DNA of 13,182 nucleotides. Source: CACEUX01 sp964404235 (GTDB lineage Bacteria > Fidelibacterota > Marinisomatia > Marinisomatales > UBA1611). Below are positions 1 to 7,489 of the stretch, piece after piece; position 1 is the stretch's first letter; each line of letters starts with the position of its first letter. The position numbers and the translations under genes are program-made. The notes under the pieces were generated by a model. It searched no databases, was not told the origin of the DNA, and saw only the letters and a list, made by a program, of their open reading frames with translations. The DNA lies in NCBI GenBank assembly GCA_964404235.1, contig CAYOJL010000058.1, forward strand, positions 1-13,182, given 5' to 3'.

Positions 1-1173
1 CTTTCGAATGAAAGCCCTATAGTAAATATTATTACTCAAGAAATTATCTTAGAATCTGTACCCGCTGGTGAAGAAGTAACGATCGGCCCTTTTGAACTTG
101 AAGTAAGTTGGAATGTAGAAGACGGTGAAGAGGTCACCTTTACTGTGACTGCCACGGATGGTGCGGATATATGGGAATATGATGCAGATGTTATTGTGGA
201 AGCACCTGCATATCAATTGCTTTCGACACAATATTTTGATAATGGTAATGGGACACTAGATCCAGGTGAGTCAACCACACTGCAGGTTGTTATAAAGAAT
301 ATTGGTCATGCACCAGTTCTATATCCAACATTTGAGGCAACCACAAGTGACCCCTATATTAACCTTGGTAATGTTAATAGTGATAATGACTATTTCTGGG
401 ATATCGATACTGATATAACATTGACCATTGAGATATCTGCTGAGTCAGATGCTCCTGTTGGACATTCTGCACTCGCGGGACTACTAATTGGTTCTCTTAA
501 TACAGAATATGAGTTTGTTTTTCCGTTACCTATCACCCTTGGTATAATGATCGAAGACTTTGAGACAGGGAATTTTTCAGCATATGACTGGCTACATAGC
601 GGTGATTCCGATTGGATCATTGATACAGATGCATACTCTGGTGGTTTTTCAGCTAGATCCGGTGATATAGGTCATAGCCAAACATCTGAACTGTCCATTA
701 ATATGAATATTCTTTATGAAGGTGAGATTCAGTTCTGGTCCAAAGCCTCCTCAGAGCAGGGAGCCTCCGGAACCGTCTATGATTATTTAGAATTTTACAT
801 TGATGATGAACCACAGGAACTAGTGATCGGTGGTGATGTTGATTGGACCGAGTATACTGTTGATCTGCCAGTAGGGCAGCATTTGCTCAGATGGGTCTAT
901 GAAAAAGATGACGCGCAAAGTTCTGGAGAAGATTGTGCCTGGATAGATATGATTCAGTTTCCAGCTGGGGCCGTACCGCCGCTAAATATAGATTTTGGTG
1001 ATCTGAATTTTGATAATATTGTAAATATTCTAGATGTGATAGTGACGGTTAATTACGTTGTTGGTCATATTGAATTAAATAATGAACAGATCCAAAATGC
1101 TGATATGAATCTTGATGGTATGATCAATGTATTTGATATCTTGATGATCGTAGATCATGCACTCTCTAATTGA
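1..1173 (+). CDS. C-terminal part of a large secreted/surface protein with dockerin-like tail (5' truncated)
   Basis: The reading frame is open from the first base, so this is the last 390 residues of a longer protein; the GTG at 145 is internal. Residues about 49-170 look like Ig-like beta-sandwich repeats, with DPGES followed by a hydrophobic NxG strand pattern, as seen after the catalytic domain of C25 (gingipain-like) peptidases. Residues about 181-323, beginning IEDFETG, resemble a MAM/cleaved-adhesin-type jelly roll (SGDSDWIIDTDAYSGG, then a CAWIDMIQF strand). Residues 333-390 form two dockerin-type calcium loops, DLNFDNIVNILD and DMNLDGMINVFD, each with the D-x-N-x-D-x3-N-x2-D ligand spacing. 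Such tails are common on exported Marinimicrobia proteins, where no cellulosome is known, so a sorting or attachment role is inferred. The enzymatic domain, if any, lies upstream of the window. A strong terminator follows. Confidence 0.85.
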   Translation, partial: LSNESPIVNIITQEIILESVPAGEEVTIGPFELEVSWNVEDGEEVTFTVTATDGADIWEYDADVIVEAPAYQLLSTQYFDNGNGTLDPGESTTLQVVIKNIGHAPVLYPTFEATTSDPYINLGNVNSDNDYFWDIDTDITLTIEISAESDAPVGHSALAGLLIGSLNTEYEFVFPLPITLGIMIEDFETGNFSAYDWLHSGDSDWIIDTDAYSGGFSARSGDIGHSQTSELSINMNILYEGEIQFWSKASSEQGASGTVYDYLEFYIDDEPQELVIGGDVDWTEYTVDLPVGQHLLRWVYEKDDAQSSGEDCAWIDMIQFPAGAVPPLNIDFGDLNFDNIVNILDVIVTVNYVVGHIELNNEQIQNADMNLDGMINVFDILMIVDHALSN

Positions 1174-1204
1174 TTAAATATAGATTTTGAATAGTATATA
1201 CTTT

Positions 1205-1232
1205 TAGCTCCTAATATAGGAGCTATTTTTTT
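1205..1232 (+). terminator. Rho-independent terminator
   Basis: A perfect 9-bp stem (TAGCTCCTA pairing with TAGGAGCTA, 1205-1225) encloses a 3-base ATA loop and runs into seven T residues (1226-1232). It sits 31 bases after the stop of the secreted-protein gene and 23 bases before the next start, so it separates the two transcription units. This is the only convincing hairpin-plus-T-tract seen in the window. Confidence 0.85.
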
Positions 1233-1255
1233 ACCGATATGATAAAAAATAGAAT

Positions 1256-3658
1256 ATGAACTCCACTGCCAATTATCGTCTATACTTTGTAGCCACTCTT
1301 GCGGTTATCCATAGCCTCATTTTTTGTCAAGCTGATTATTTGAAGAATTTTGACCCTGATTCATTACGTTTAAAAATAGCAGAAGCTCAACGATGCAATG
1401 AGCCACCGATAATTGATGGGCATTTAACAGATAGTTGTTGGGAAGATGCTAGGATCGTTGATGAGTTCTTTCAAAATGAACCTAAAGAGCTTTCAGTGCC
1501 ATCAGAAAATACCTCAGCGAGAGTCTGCTTCGATGATGAAGCCTTATATATTTTTATAGAATCCTTTGATTCCCAACCTGAAAAAATAAAAAAGACACTG
1601 GTACGTAGAGACAGATGGATGGATGGATTTGCTAATAATTCTGATTGGGTTGGCGTAACGATCGATTCAAAAAATGATGACTATAATGGCTATTTTTTTG
1701 CGGTAAATGCGTCTGGAGTAATAATGGATGTAGCTCTTTCTGGCGAATGGAACTATGATCCTACTTGGAACCCGGTATGGGATGTAAATATTGCATTCAA
1801 TGACACTGGGTGGGCCGCAGAATTCAAGCTACCATTTGCTGTCTTCCAGTTTGAAAATAAACCAGATATGGAGTGGGGTATAGAGTTTGAAAGATCTATT
1901 CATCGATTACAAGAACGCGTTGGCTGGCCTGGGCGTAGTAAATCTATACGAGGACTCATTCTACCGTTGGGTGTTTTAAGAGGTATAAATAATATACCGA
2001 CACCTAACCAACTCGAGGTCATACCCTATGCATTGACAGGTTATAGTGATGAGGCTCATAATAATATTGGATTAGATATGCGTTATGGGCTGACATCAAA
2101 TAGCGTGGTGAAAATAACATTTAACCCTGATTTTGGACAGGTTGAGGCAGACCCATCCGTATTGAATCTTTCTGCATTCGAAACCTTCTACGAAGAGAAG
2201 CGTCCATTTTTCTCGGAAGGCTCTGAATTTTTTAGTCACCGGATCTCCCTATTTAATTCAAGGCGGATCGGTAGAAGGCCAAATTATTATACGCCAGATG
2301 ATGGTGAATTAGAAGACATACCAGATTACACTACGATACTTGGTGCCAGTCGGATAATGGGTAGTACAGCATCTGGTATCAATTATGGTTTTATTGGAGC
2401 TTTAACAGCAGAAGAATCTGCTATACATGTTGACAGTATTGGTTCCCGGAAGAAGTTAGTGATCGAACCAAAAACAAATTATTCTATTGGGCGCATTGAG
2501 GTCCCAATGATCAATAAAATCTCAAGGTTTGGCATTATGACAACAAATGTCTCAAGGAAAGATAATCCTGGTGCGAATGTTATTGGTACAGATTGGGATA
2601 TAGGATTTTATGATAATAGGCTATACACGAGTGGTCAGATGATTCACTCCAATACAAATGACATAACAGGTAATGCATATCGTTTAGTCTTTGGATATTT
2701 AGATCCAGTATGGTGGAGTATCAGGTTCTGGTATGGAACAACAAATGATAAGTTTGATATCAATGACCTAGGTTATCTTGCAAGGAGCGGAACTTCATGG
2801 GTTGGAGCAAGATTAGCGTTGCGCAGGGAAGAACCTTGGGGAAAATTCATTAGTAATAATTTAGAACTTAAGATTGGTCAAGATTGGAATGAAGATGGTC
2901 TAATAATTGAAAATGAGATAGATATAGAACAAGATAACCTGTTCTCAAATTATTGGGGGATGGGTCTTTTTGGAAAAGTATTTTTACCTGCATACAATGA
3001 TGAAGATATTTTTAGGAACGATAATGCATGGGCTTATAAGACAGAGCTATGGGGTTATGCTGGACCAAAGATTACCACTGATCGTCGAAAAAAAGTAGTA
3101 TTTGAATCTAGCCTTGGTGTTGGTTATGGAAAAAATAGAGGGCATGGTTATCGAGCTGGTTTAGAATTAGAAATGAAACCGATCGAACCACTCAATATTG
3201 AAATAGAAGCTATGCAGGATAAAAGTCCTAATTATATGCAGTGGGTGGATATTTTAGAGAATATAGATGATACAGTTCGTGTCTATGCTAATTCCATTCT
3301 ATTAACACGAGATATAACCTTGCGCTTAGATTGGACATTCTCTCCTCGAATGTCACTACAATGTTTTGTACAACCTTTCTATGCAAATATGGATTATGAA
3401 AGTTTTTATCGTTTGCAAGCTCCTAAGACAATGGACCTTCAAGAATATGATTATCTCCAAGACCATGAAGACCCTGATTTTAAACTTTATAATACAGTAG
3501 GTACCTTTGTTTTTCGTTGGGAATATCGCCCCGGAAGTACTCTATTCTTAGTTTACAATCTTAATCAAAGTAGATATTATTCTCCATCTGAAAATGAATG
3601 GTCATCTGAAAATGCAAATGCATTATATTTTAAAATAAATTACTGGTTCAAAAATTAA
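1256..3658 (+). CDS. DUF5916 outer-membrane beta-barrel protein with N-terminal CBM9-like domain
   Basis: This 800-residue protein starts with a signal peptide (hydrophobic residues about 7-24, likely cleavage near FCQA/DY). Residues about 40-215 match the carbohydrate-binding family 9-like fold: PPIIDGHLTDSCWEDA, an ALYIFIES strand, SDWVGVTIDS and WAAEFKLPF. From residue 289 comes the hallmark of DUF5916, FNPDFGQVEADPSVLNL followed by FETFYEEKRPFFSEGSEFF. The rest alternates polar and aromatic residues as outer-membrane strands do and ends in YFKINYWFKN, a typical aromatic C-terminal beta-signal. The family is predicted to sit in the outer membrane; its substrate is unknown and a glycan- or polymer-related role is only inferred from the CBM9-like part. 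There is no Shine-Dalgarno before the ATG. It follows a terminator, so it should have its own promoter, which I cannot place firmly. Confidence 0.88.
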   Translation: MNSTANYRLYFVATLAVIHSLIFCQADYLKNFDPDSLRLKIAEAQRCNEPPIIDGHLTDSCWEDARIVDEFFQNEPKELSVPSENTSARVCFDDEALYIFIESFDSQPEKIKKTLVRRDRWMDGFANNSDWVGVTIDSKNDDYNGYFFAVNASGVIMDVALSGEWNYDPTWNPVWDVNIAFNDTGWAAEFKLPFAVFQFENKPDMEWGIEFERSIHRLQERVGWPGRSKSIRGLILPLGVLRGINNIPTPNQLEVIPYALTGYSDEAHNNIGLDMRYGLTSNSVVKITFNPDFGQVEADPSVLNLSAFETFYEEKRPFFSEGSEFFSHRISLFNSRRIGRRPNYYTPDDGELEDIPDYTTILGASRIMGSTASGINYGFIGALTAEESAIHVDSIGSRKKLVIEPKTNYSIGRIEVPMINKISRFGIMTTNVSRKDNPGANVIGTDWDIGFYDNRLYTSGQMIHSNTNDITGNAYRLVFGYLDPVWWSIRFWYGTTNDKFDINDLGYLARSGTSWVGARLALRREEPWGKFISNNLELKIGQDWNEDGLIIENEIDIEQDNLFSNYWGMGLFGKVFLPAYNDEDIFRNDNAWAYKTELWGYAGPKITTDRRKKVVFESSLGVGYGKNRGHGYRAGLELEMKPIEPLNIEIEAMQDKSPNYMQWVDILENIDDTVRVYANSILLTRDITLRLDWTFSPRMSLQCFVQPFYANMDYESFYRLQAPKTMDLQEYDYLQDHEDPDFKLYNTVGTFVFRWEYRPGSTLFLVYNLNQSRYYSPSENEWSSENANALYFKINYWFKN

Positions 3659-3676
3659 TTTATATAGCTCCTAGAT

Positions 3677-4378
3677 ATGCTTCGTGATATTATCAATGTT
3701 GTGATCTCACTGCCCAGCCAGCATGTGATCTTTGGTATGATAAGTACTGTTCTTTGCATTGCAGCAGCATGGGTCTACAGCAATAGTTCTGATAGGGTCA
3801 AACAGATCATTCTACAGACAATTGGATACCTTGTAGTATTCAATGAGATCGTTTTTCAGATCTATATGATATATTATGGTATTTGGTCCTTAGATACCTC
3901 TTTACCGATGGAGATGTGTTATTTATCAGCTTTATTAATACCGGTATATGCCAAAAATCAGCATATCAGACTGTTGAAGACCTGGTTCTTTTTTGCTGGA
4001 TTTGGGGGCTCTCTATTTGCATTTATAAATACAAACCTTTCTGAAATGGAACACATCTATGTATCTATCCATTATTTTTTTGCGCATGGTCTCGTCATAT
4101 TTGTAATGTTAAGCATTGTTGCAGATGGATATAGGCCTAAGTGGAAAGACTATTTTATTGCCATCCAATGGACAACAGTACTTGTTGTTTTGATCATTTT
4201 GGTAAACCTGGCTCTTGGCAGTAATTACATGTTTACCTTTGAAAAACCTGAAGGAGTGAATTTTACGTTACTCATGCCAGGTTGGCCATATTACTTTTTG
4301 ATCATGCTTTGCATTGGCCTTGTTTTCTATACATTAATGATGGTAGTCTCAATATCAATAAATAATAGAAGTAAATAA
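3677..4378 (+). CDS. TIGR02206 (YwaF-type) integral membrane protein
   Basis: This 233-residue protein has about six hydrophobic segments. Family-like landmarks are LPMEMCYLSALLIP at about residues 77-90 (the TIGR02206 lPlhlC-type motif), a histidine-rich IHYFFAHG in mid-protein, and NYMFTFEKPEG followed by LLMPGWPYYFLI near the C-terminus, where family members carry an NY...kP...pWPwY pattern. The biochemical function of the family is not established. The gene begins 18 bases after the DUF5916 gene with no terminator between, so the two are probably co-transcribed. The stop codon directly abuts the repeat-containing promoter region of the next operon, with which it need not share expression. 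I rely on motif memory; a profile search would settle the family call. Confidence 0.75.
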   Translation: MLRDIINVVISLPSQHVIFGMISTVLCIAAAWVYSNSSDRVKQIILQTIGYLVVFNEIVFQIYMIYYGIWSLDTSLPMEMCYLSALLIPVYAKNQHIRLLKTWFFFAGFGGSLFAFINTNLSEMEHIYVSIHYFFAHGLVIFVMLSIVADGYRPKWKDYFIAIQWTTVLVVLIILVNLALGSNYMFTFEKPEGVNFTLLMPGWPYYFLIMLCIGLVFYTLMMVVSISINNRSK

Positions 4379-4396
4379 CGCTCTAATCGCTTAAAT
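4379..4396 (+). repeat. Tandem 9-bp direct repeat, possible operator
   Basis: CGCTCTAAT (4379-4387) is followed immediately by CGCTTAAAT (4388-4396), starting the base after the stop codon of the upstream gene. A matching pair stands at 12792-12809 in front of the SRPBCC gene, at almost the same distance from a TATAAw box. The repeat lies just upstream of the putative -35 box, where an activator or operator would sit. No regulator gene is visible in the window. Confidence 0.5.
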
Positions 4397-4400
4397 TATA

Positions 4401-4427
4401 TTGTATTGAAATTAAATTTTCTATAAA
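4401..4427 (+). promoter_or_regulatory. Putative sigma70-like promoter of the lipid-modification operon
   Basis: TTGTAT (4401-4406), a 15-base spacer and TATAAA (4422-4427), ending 18 bases before the ATG of the DUF2878 gene. The spacer is shorter than the usual 17. The same geometry occurs at 12815-12841. In such AT-rich DNA a single match would mean little; support comes from the parallel with the second site and from its place ahead of ten packed genes. Confidence 0.5.
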
Positions 4428-4445
4428 ATCGAGATAGACAATCAT

Positions 4446-4967
4446 ATGAAAACTATAGTTAATATTCTTGGATTCAAGTTGAGTTGGTGGGCATGTGTTT
4501 TAGGTGCTGTGAATGGACTAAAGTATCTCGGTCCTATTGCGATGCTAATATTCTTGATCCTTCACTTATATCTTAATTCTACGAATAGGTCTGAGCTAAA
4601 ACTCATACTCATTTTTGCTTTTGTAGGAACTTTTATAGATACTATGATGGCATATTCAAATTTAATCGGATATGTCGGCCTTTATAGTGATGATATAATT
4701 ATTGCGCCTTTATGGATAACAGCCATGTGGTGTGGGTTCTCTGCACTAGTGAATCATTCACTTGCATGGCTAAAGGATAAGTGGTCATCAGCATTTTTAT
4801 TTGGTGCTATTGGTGGACCTTTGGCATATATCGGAGGAGAAAAGCTTGGAGCTATATATTTTAATGGAGGGCTTATTGAGATCACTATTATGCTTGGTAT
4901 AGTATGGGGGGCAAGCATACCACTTATGTATTGGGTCAATGATAGACTAGGTCTGGGAAATAGATGA
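4446..4967 (+). CDS. DUF2878 membrane protein
   Basis: This 173-residue protein has about five or six membrane segments. It fits DUF2878 in length and in motifs: an early WWACVLGA segment, a charged ELKLILIFAFVGTFIDTMM stretch (family G-x3-D), APLWITAMWCGFSALVNHSLAWL and FGAIGGPLAYIGGEKLGA. The family has no known activity, but its members recur beside COG2907 flavoproteins, DUF1365 proteins and Cfa-type enzymes, as here, so a role in membrane lipid modification is inferred from context. It is the first gene of the operon, 67 bases after the previous stop, and follows the repeat-associated promoter. Its last four bases overlap the START gene (ATGA), which implies translational coupling. Confidence 0.82.
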   Translation: MKTIVNILGFKLSWWACVLGAVNGLKYLGPIAMLIFLILHLYLNSTNRSELKLILIFAFVGTFIDTMMAYSNLIGYVGLYSDDIIIAPLWITAMWCGFSALVNHSLAWLKDKWSSAFLFGAIGGPLAYIGGEKLGAIYFNGGLIEITIMLGIVWGASIPLMYWVNDRLGLGNR

Positions 4968-5671
4968 CCAGATCCATCCAAAAATATAATATTTATATAT
5001 TGATCCTGATCTCCAGTTACGGAGTAGCTGAAATAAAGGATAATAAAACTGAAAAATTATTAAAGACGCTTTATGATAATGAAGGTTGGGTCATTGATAA
5101 TAGAAAAGAGGGTATTTCATTAAGCAGAAAACCAATTGAAGACATGGGACTAATGGGACTTATGGTAAGGCAAACAATAATGATTCCTAAAGAGATCATA
5201 CAGAGTGTCATAATGGATGTAAACAACTATGAAAAATTTCTAAATAACAAAGGCCTTATTTCAAAGGTGGTAAATAGAAGCAATAATTGGGTAGATGGGT
5301 ATCAGTATATTCCCATTGATATACCACTAATAGGTGATCGAGAATATCTATTTCGAATGCATCCTAGTGGCTTTGACAAAGAAGATACTATATCCATTAT
5401 TCATTGGTACTTAATGGATAAGCAACAGGATATTTTAGTCGCAATGAATGAGAGGCCAAAAGATACAGTCTATCTGGATCATGGTGCTGGGCTATGGGTT
5501 GCTGAAGAGATCGGCAAAGACACTATAGTATTATCCTATAGGATATACATGGACCCTGGAGGTTCATTGCCAGACCTTTTGATCAATATGATGAATAAGA
5601 TCAGCGTTGTGAATATCTTCAAAGACGCTATCTCTGAAGCTCAATATAGATATAATCTAAGTATTCAATAA
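4964..5671 (+). CDS. Exported START-domain (SRPBCC fold) lipid-binding-type protein
   Basis: This 235-residue protein overlaps the stop of the DUF2878 gene by ATGA. Residues about 8-22 (YNIYILILISSYGVA) form a signal sequence, so the protein is probably periplasmic. The rest resembles a START/polyketide-cyclase-like domain: a predicted strand-rich middle, the IPLIGDREYLFRM segment and, at residues 197-203, DPGGSLP leading into a long C-terminal helix (INMMNKISVVNIFKDAI), the usual end of this fold with PGG before the helix that lids the hydrophobic cavity. START domains bind lipids or other hydrophobic ligands; no ligand can be named here. Its place in an acyl-modifying operon suggests lipid carriage or presentation. 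The lipocalin gene starts at the next base. Confidence 0.8.
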   Translation: MTRSIQKYNIYILILISSYGVAEIKDNKTEKLLKTLYDNEGWVIDNRKEGISLSRKPIEDMGLMGLMVRQTIMIPKEIIQSVIMDVNNYEKFLNNKGLISKVVNRSNNWVDGYQYIPIDIPLIGDREYLFRMHPSGFDKEDTISIIHWYLMDKQQDILVAMNERPKDTVYLDHGAGLWVAEEIGKDTIVLSYRIYMDPGGSLPDLLINMMNKISVVNIFKDAISEAQYRYNLSIQ

Positions 5672-6229
5672 TTGTATATTGTTTTGAAATCTTCGATCTT
5701 TCATATATCCTTTTCGTTCTCTTTATTGATTATAGGTTGTAATAATAATCTAGATGAAAATGAATTATTAAAAATGAAAACAGTTGATTTTGTAGATATA
5801 GAACGATTTATGGGTGATTGGTATGTGATCGCTAATATCCCTACTTTTATAGAGAAGAGGGCAACAAATGCAATAGAGTCCTATAAACTCGGTGATACTG
5901 GTATTATCGAAACAACATTTACGTTTTACCAAGATTCGCCCGATGGAGAAAAAAAAGTTTATAGACCCAAAGGGTTCATATATAATACAAAGACAAATGC
6001 TGAATGGAGGATGCAATTTATTTGGCCATTCAAAATGCCTTTCTTGATCATCGGCCTGGACGATGATTATCAATACACCGTTATTGGTTATCCATCTAGG
6101 AAGTATGTATGGATCATGGCGCGAGAATCAAAACTGTCAGATGAAATATATGAAAATATTCTTTCTGATCTCGCAGAGATAGGTTATGATATATCGCAGG
6201 TCAATAAAGTACCTCAGCAATGGGATTAA
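5672..6229 (+). CDS. blc: Blc-type lipocalin lipoprotein
   Basis: This 185-residue protein has a lipoprotein signal ending in the lipobox LIIG/C (Cys23), so it should be lipid-anchored in a membrane. The lipocalin hallmark GxW appears as MGDWYVIANIPTFIE (Gly48-Trp50). Further Blc-like landmarks are RPKGFIYNTKTNAEWRMQF, a DDYQYTVIGYPSRKYVWIMAR strand pair and a C-terminal helix. E. coli Blc binds lysophospholipids and fatty acids at the outer membrane; a similar ligand is inferred here. The TTG at 5672 directly abuts the preceding stop. A second TTG at 5684 would give a shorter, more classical signal beginning MKSS, and neither start has a Shine-Dalgarno, so the exact start is uncertain. No ATG is available upstream of the lipobox. 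The flavoprotein gene follows after 9 bases. Confidence 0.85.
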   Translation: MYIVLKSSIFHISFSFSLLIIGCNNNLDENELLKMKTVDFVDIERFMGDWYVIANIPTFIEKRATNAIESYKLGDTGIIETTFTFYQDSPDGEKKVYRPKGFIYNTKTNAEWRMQFIWPFKMPFLIIGLDDDYQYTVIGYPSRKYVWIMARESKLSDEIYENILSDLAEIGYDISQVNKVPQQWD

Positions 6230-6238
6230 TTTTATAAA

Positions 6239-7489
6239 ATGAAGGTCGCAATAATTGGTTCTGGGATCTCAGGTCTCACTACAGGTTATTTACTTAGTAG
6301 AAATCATGATATCACAATGTTTGAAAAGAATGATTATATAGGAGGACACACCCATACTCATGATATTGAATATGAAGGAAAAAATTGGGCGGTTGACTCA
6401 GGGTTCATTGTATATAATGAACGGACATATCCAAATTTCATTAAACTTCTTGATCAACTTGGTGTTGAGCGTCAAATAACAAGAATGGGCTTTAGTGTTA
6501 AATCTGAAAGTAATGATCTCGAATATGCAGGACATTCTTTGAATGGACTTTTTGCTCAAAGGTTAAATCTCATAAGGCCATCTTTTATAAGGATGCTCCG
6601 CAATATGAAACGTTTCAACCAAGAGGCCAGAAGGGATCTCTCGGCTATTGACCCTGAAACAACATTAGGTGAGTATTTATTATCAAATAATTATTCCAAT
6701 GAGTTCATTCAACATTATATTATCCCCATCGGAGCTGCGATCTGGTCAACCACCCCCAATGATATGATGGATATCCCTGCTGTTTTCTTTATTAGATTTT
6801 TTGAGAATCACGGTCTATTGCAGATCATTGATAGGCCAAATTGGTGGGTTATAAAAGGGGGTTCAAAAACATATGTTGAAAAGATAATCTCCCATTTTAA
6901 AGATAAAATAAGACTTTCGACACCGGTGAAAAATGTCAAACGAGAAAAAGACTCTATTACAGTGCACTTTGGAGATGAAGGAGAAAATGAAGAAGTCTTT
7001 GATGCTATTGTATTTGCAACACACAGTGATCAATCCCTCGAAATTTTAGAGCAGCCAACAAAAGATGAAGAAGAAATATTGGGCTCCATAAAATATCAAA
7101 GTAATAATGCCGTATTGCACTTTGATGATTCTATTCTTCCCCAAAGAAAACTTGCATGGTCTAGCTGGAATTATTTACTTGACCATGATCAGAGCAAGCC
7201 TGTAGCCCTAACCTACAATATGAATATTTTACAAGGTCTTGCATGTTCAAGAACCTACTGTGTAACACTGAACAGCCAAGATCTGATCGATTCAGAAAAG
7301 ATCATTAAATATCTTAACTATGAGCACCCTCTCTTTACTCTACCAAGTATAAATGCTCAGAAACAAAAAAACAAGATCAGTGGAGAAAATAATACTTATT
7401 ATTGTGGAGCATATTGGCGTAATGGATTTCATGAAGATGGCGTAGTGAGTGCGCTTGATGTATGTAGCCATTTTGGAGAGACATTATGA
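6239..7489 (+). CDS. COG2907-type FAD/NAD-binding flavoprotein (amine-oxidase fold)
   Basis: This 416-residue protein opens with a dinucleotide-binding Rossmann motif, GSGISG (residues 7-12), an acidic ribose-binding residue Glu29 and GG at 35-36 within EKNDYIGGHTHTH. The mid-protein stretch WAVDSGFIVYNERTYPNF and IPIGAAIWSTTP fit the COG2907 family of predicted NAD/FAD-binding proteins. The C-terminal CGAYWRNGFHEDGVVSAL contacts FAD in related flavin amine oxidases. Relatives sit beside DUF1365 and Cfa-type genes in many bacteria, and a flavin amine oxidase-like protein is part of the Rhodobacter furan fatty acid/singlet-oxygen response. A desaturation or oxygenation step on phospholipid acyl chains is the likely role, but the reaction is inferred. 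There is no signal peptide, so it should act at the cytoplasmic face. Its stop overlaps the DUF1365 start by ATGA. Confidence 0.87.
   Translation: MKVAIIGSGISGLTTGYLLSRNHDITMFEKNDYIGGHTHTHDIEYEGKNWAVDSGFIVYNERTYPNFIKLLDQLGVERQITRMGFSVKSESNDLEYAGHSLNGLFAQRLNLIRPSFIRMLRNMKRFNQEARRDLSAIDPETTLGEYLLSNNYSNEFIQHYIIPIGAAIWSTTPNDMMDIPAVFFIRFFENHGLLQIIDRPNWWVIKGGSKTYVEKIISHFKDKIRLSTPVKNVKREKDSITVHFGDEGENEEVFDAIVFATHSDQSLEILEQPTKDEEEILGSIKYQSNNAVLHFDDSILPQRKLAWSSWNYLLDHDQSKPVALTYNMNILQGLACSRTYCVTLNSQDLIDSEKIIKYLNYEHPLFTLPSINAQKQKNKISGENNTYYCGAYWRNGFHEDGVVSALDVCSHFGETL
7475..7480 (+). promoter_or_regulatory. Shine-Dalgarno-like site of the DUF1365 gene
   Basis: GGAGAG lies 5 bases before the ATG at 7486, inside the end of the flavoprotein gene. 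It is one of only two purine-rich sites found at a start in this window, and it supports the 7486 start and the ATGA overlap. Confidence 0.5.

Noticed and set aside
145..1173. GTG at 145 as the start of the first gene
   Set aside because: The same frame is open and protein-like back to base 1, so the GTG is an internal valine and the gene is truncated by the window edge.
1239..1255. TATGAT just before the DUF5916 gene as a -10 box
   Set aside because: No credible -35 lies upstream, because that space is taken by the terminator stem, and the transcript would be nearly leaderless. It is possible but unsupported.
3665..3673. TAGCTCCTA before the TIGR02206 gene, identical to the left arm of the terminator at 1205
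   Set aside because: It has no pairing right arm or T tract nearby, and a 9-base match can arise by chance in this composition.
4406..4427. TTGAAA at 4406 as a -35 box with TATAAA at 4422
   Set aside because: The spacer would be only 10 bases, too short for a sigma70 promoter; TTGTAT at 4401 gives 15.
5768..6073. Minus-strand ORF of 101 codons opposite the lipocalin
   Set aside because: The plus-strand frame has a clear lipocalin signature and the antisense protein shows no recognisable domain. The other minus-strand frames (49-231, 390-620, 4754-4981, 7377-7565, 8058-8282, 11556-11792, 12080-12346) are rejected for the same reason.
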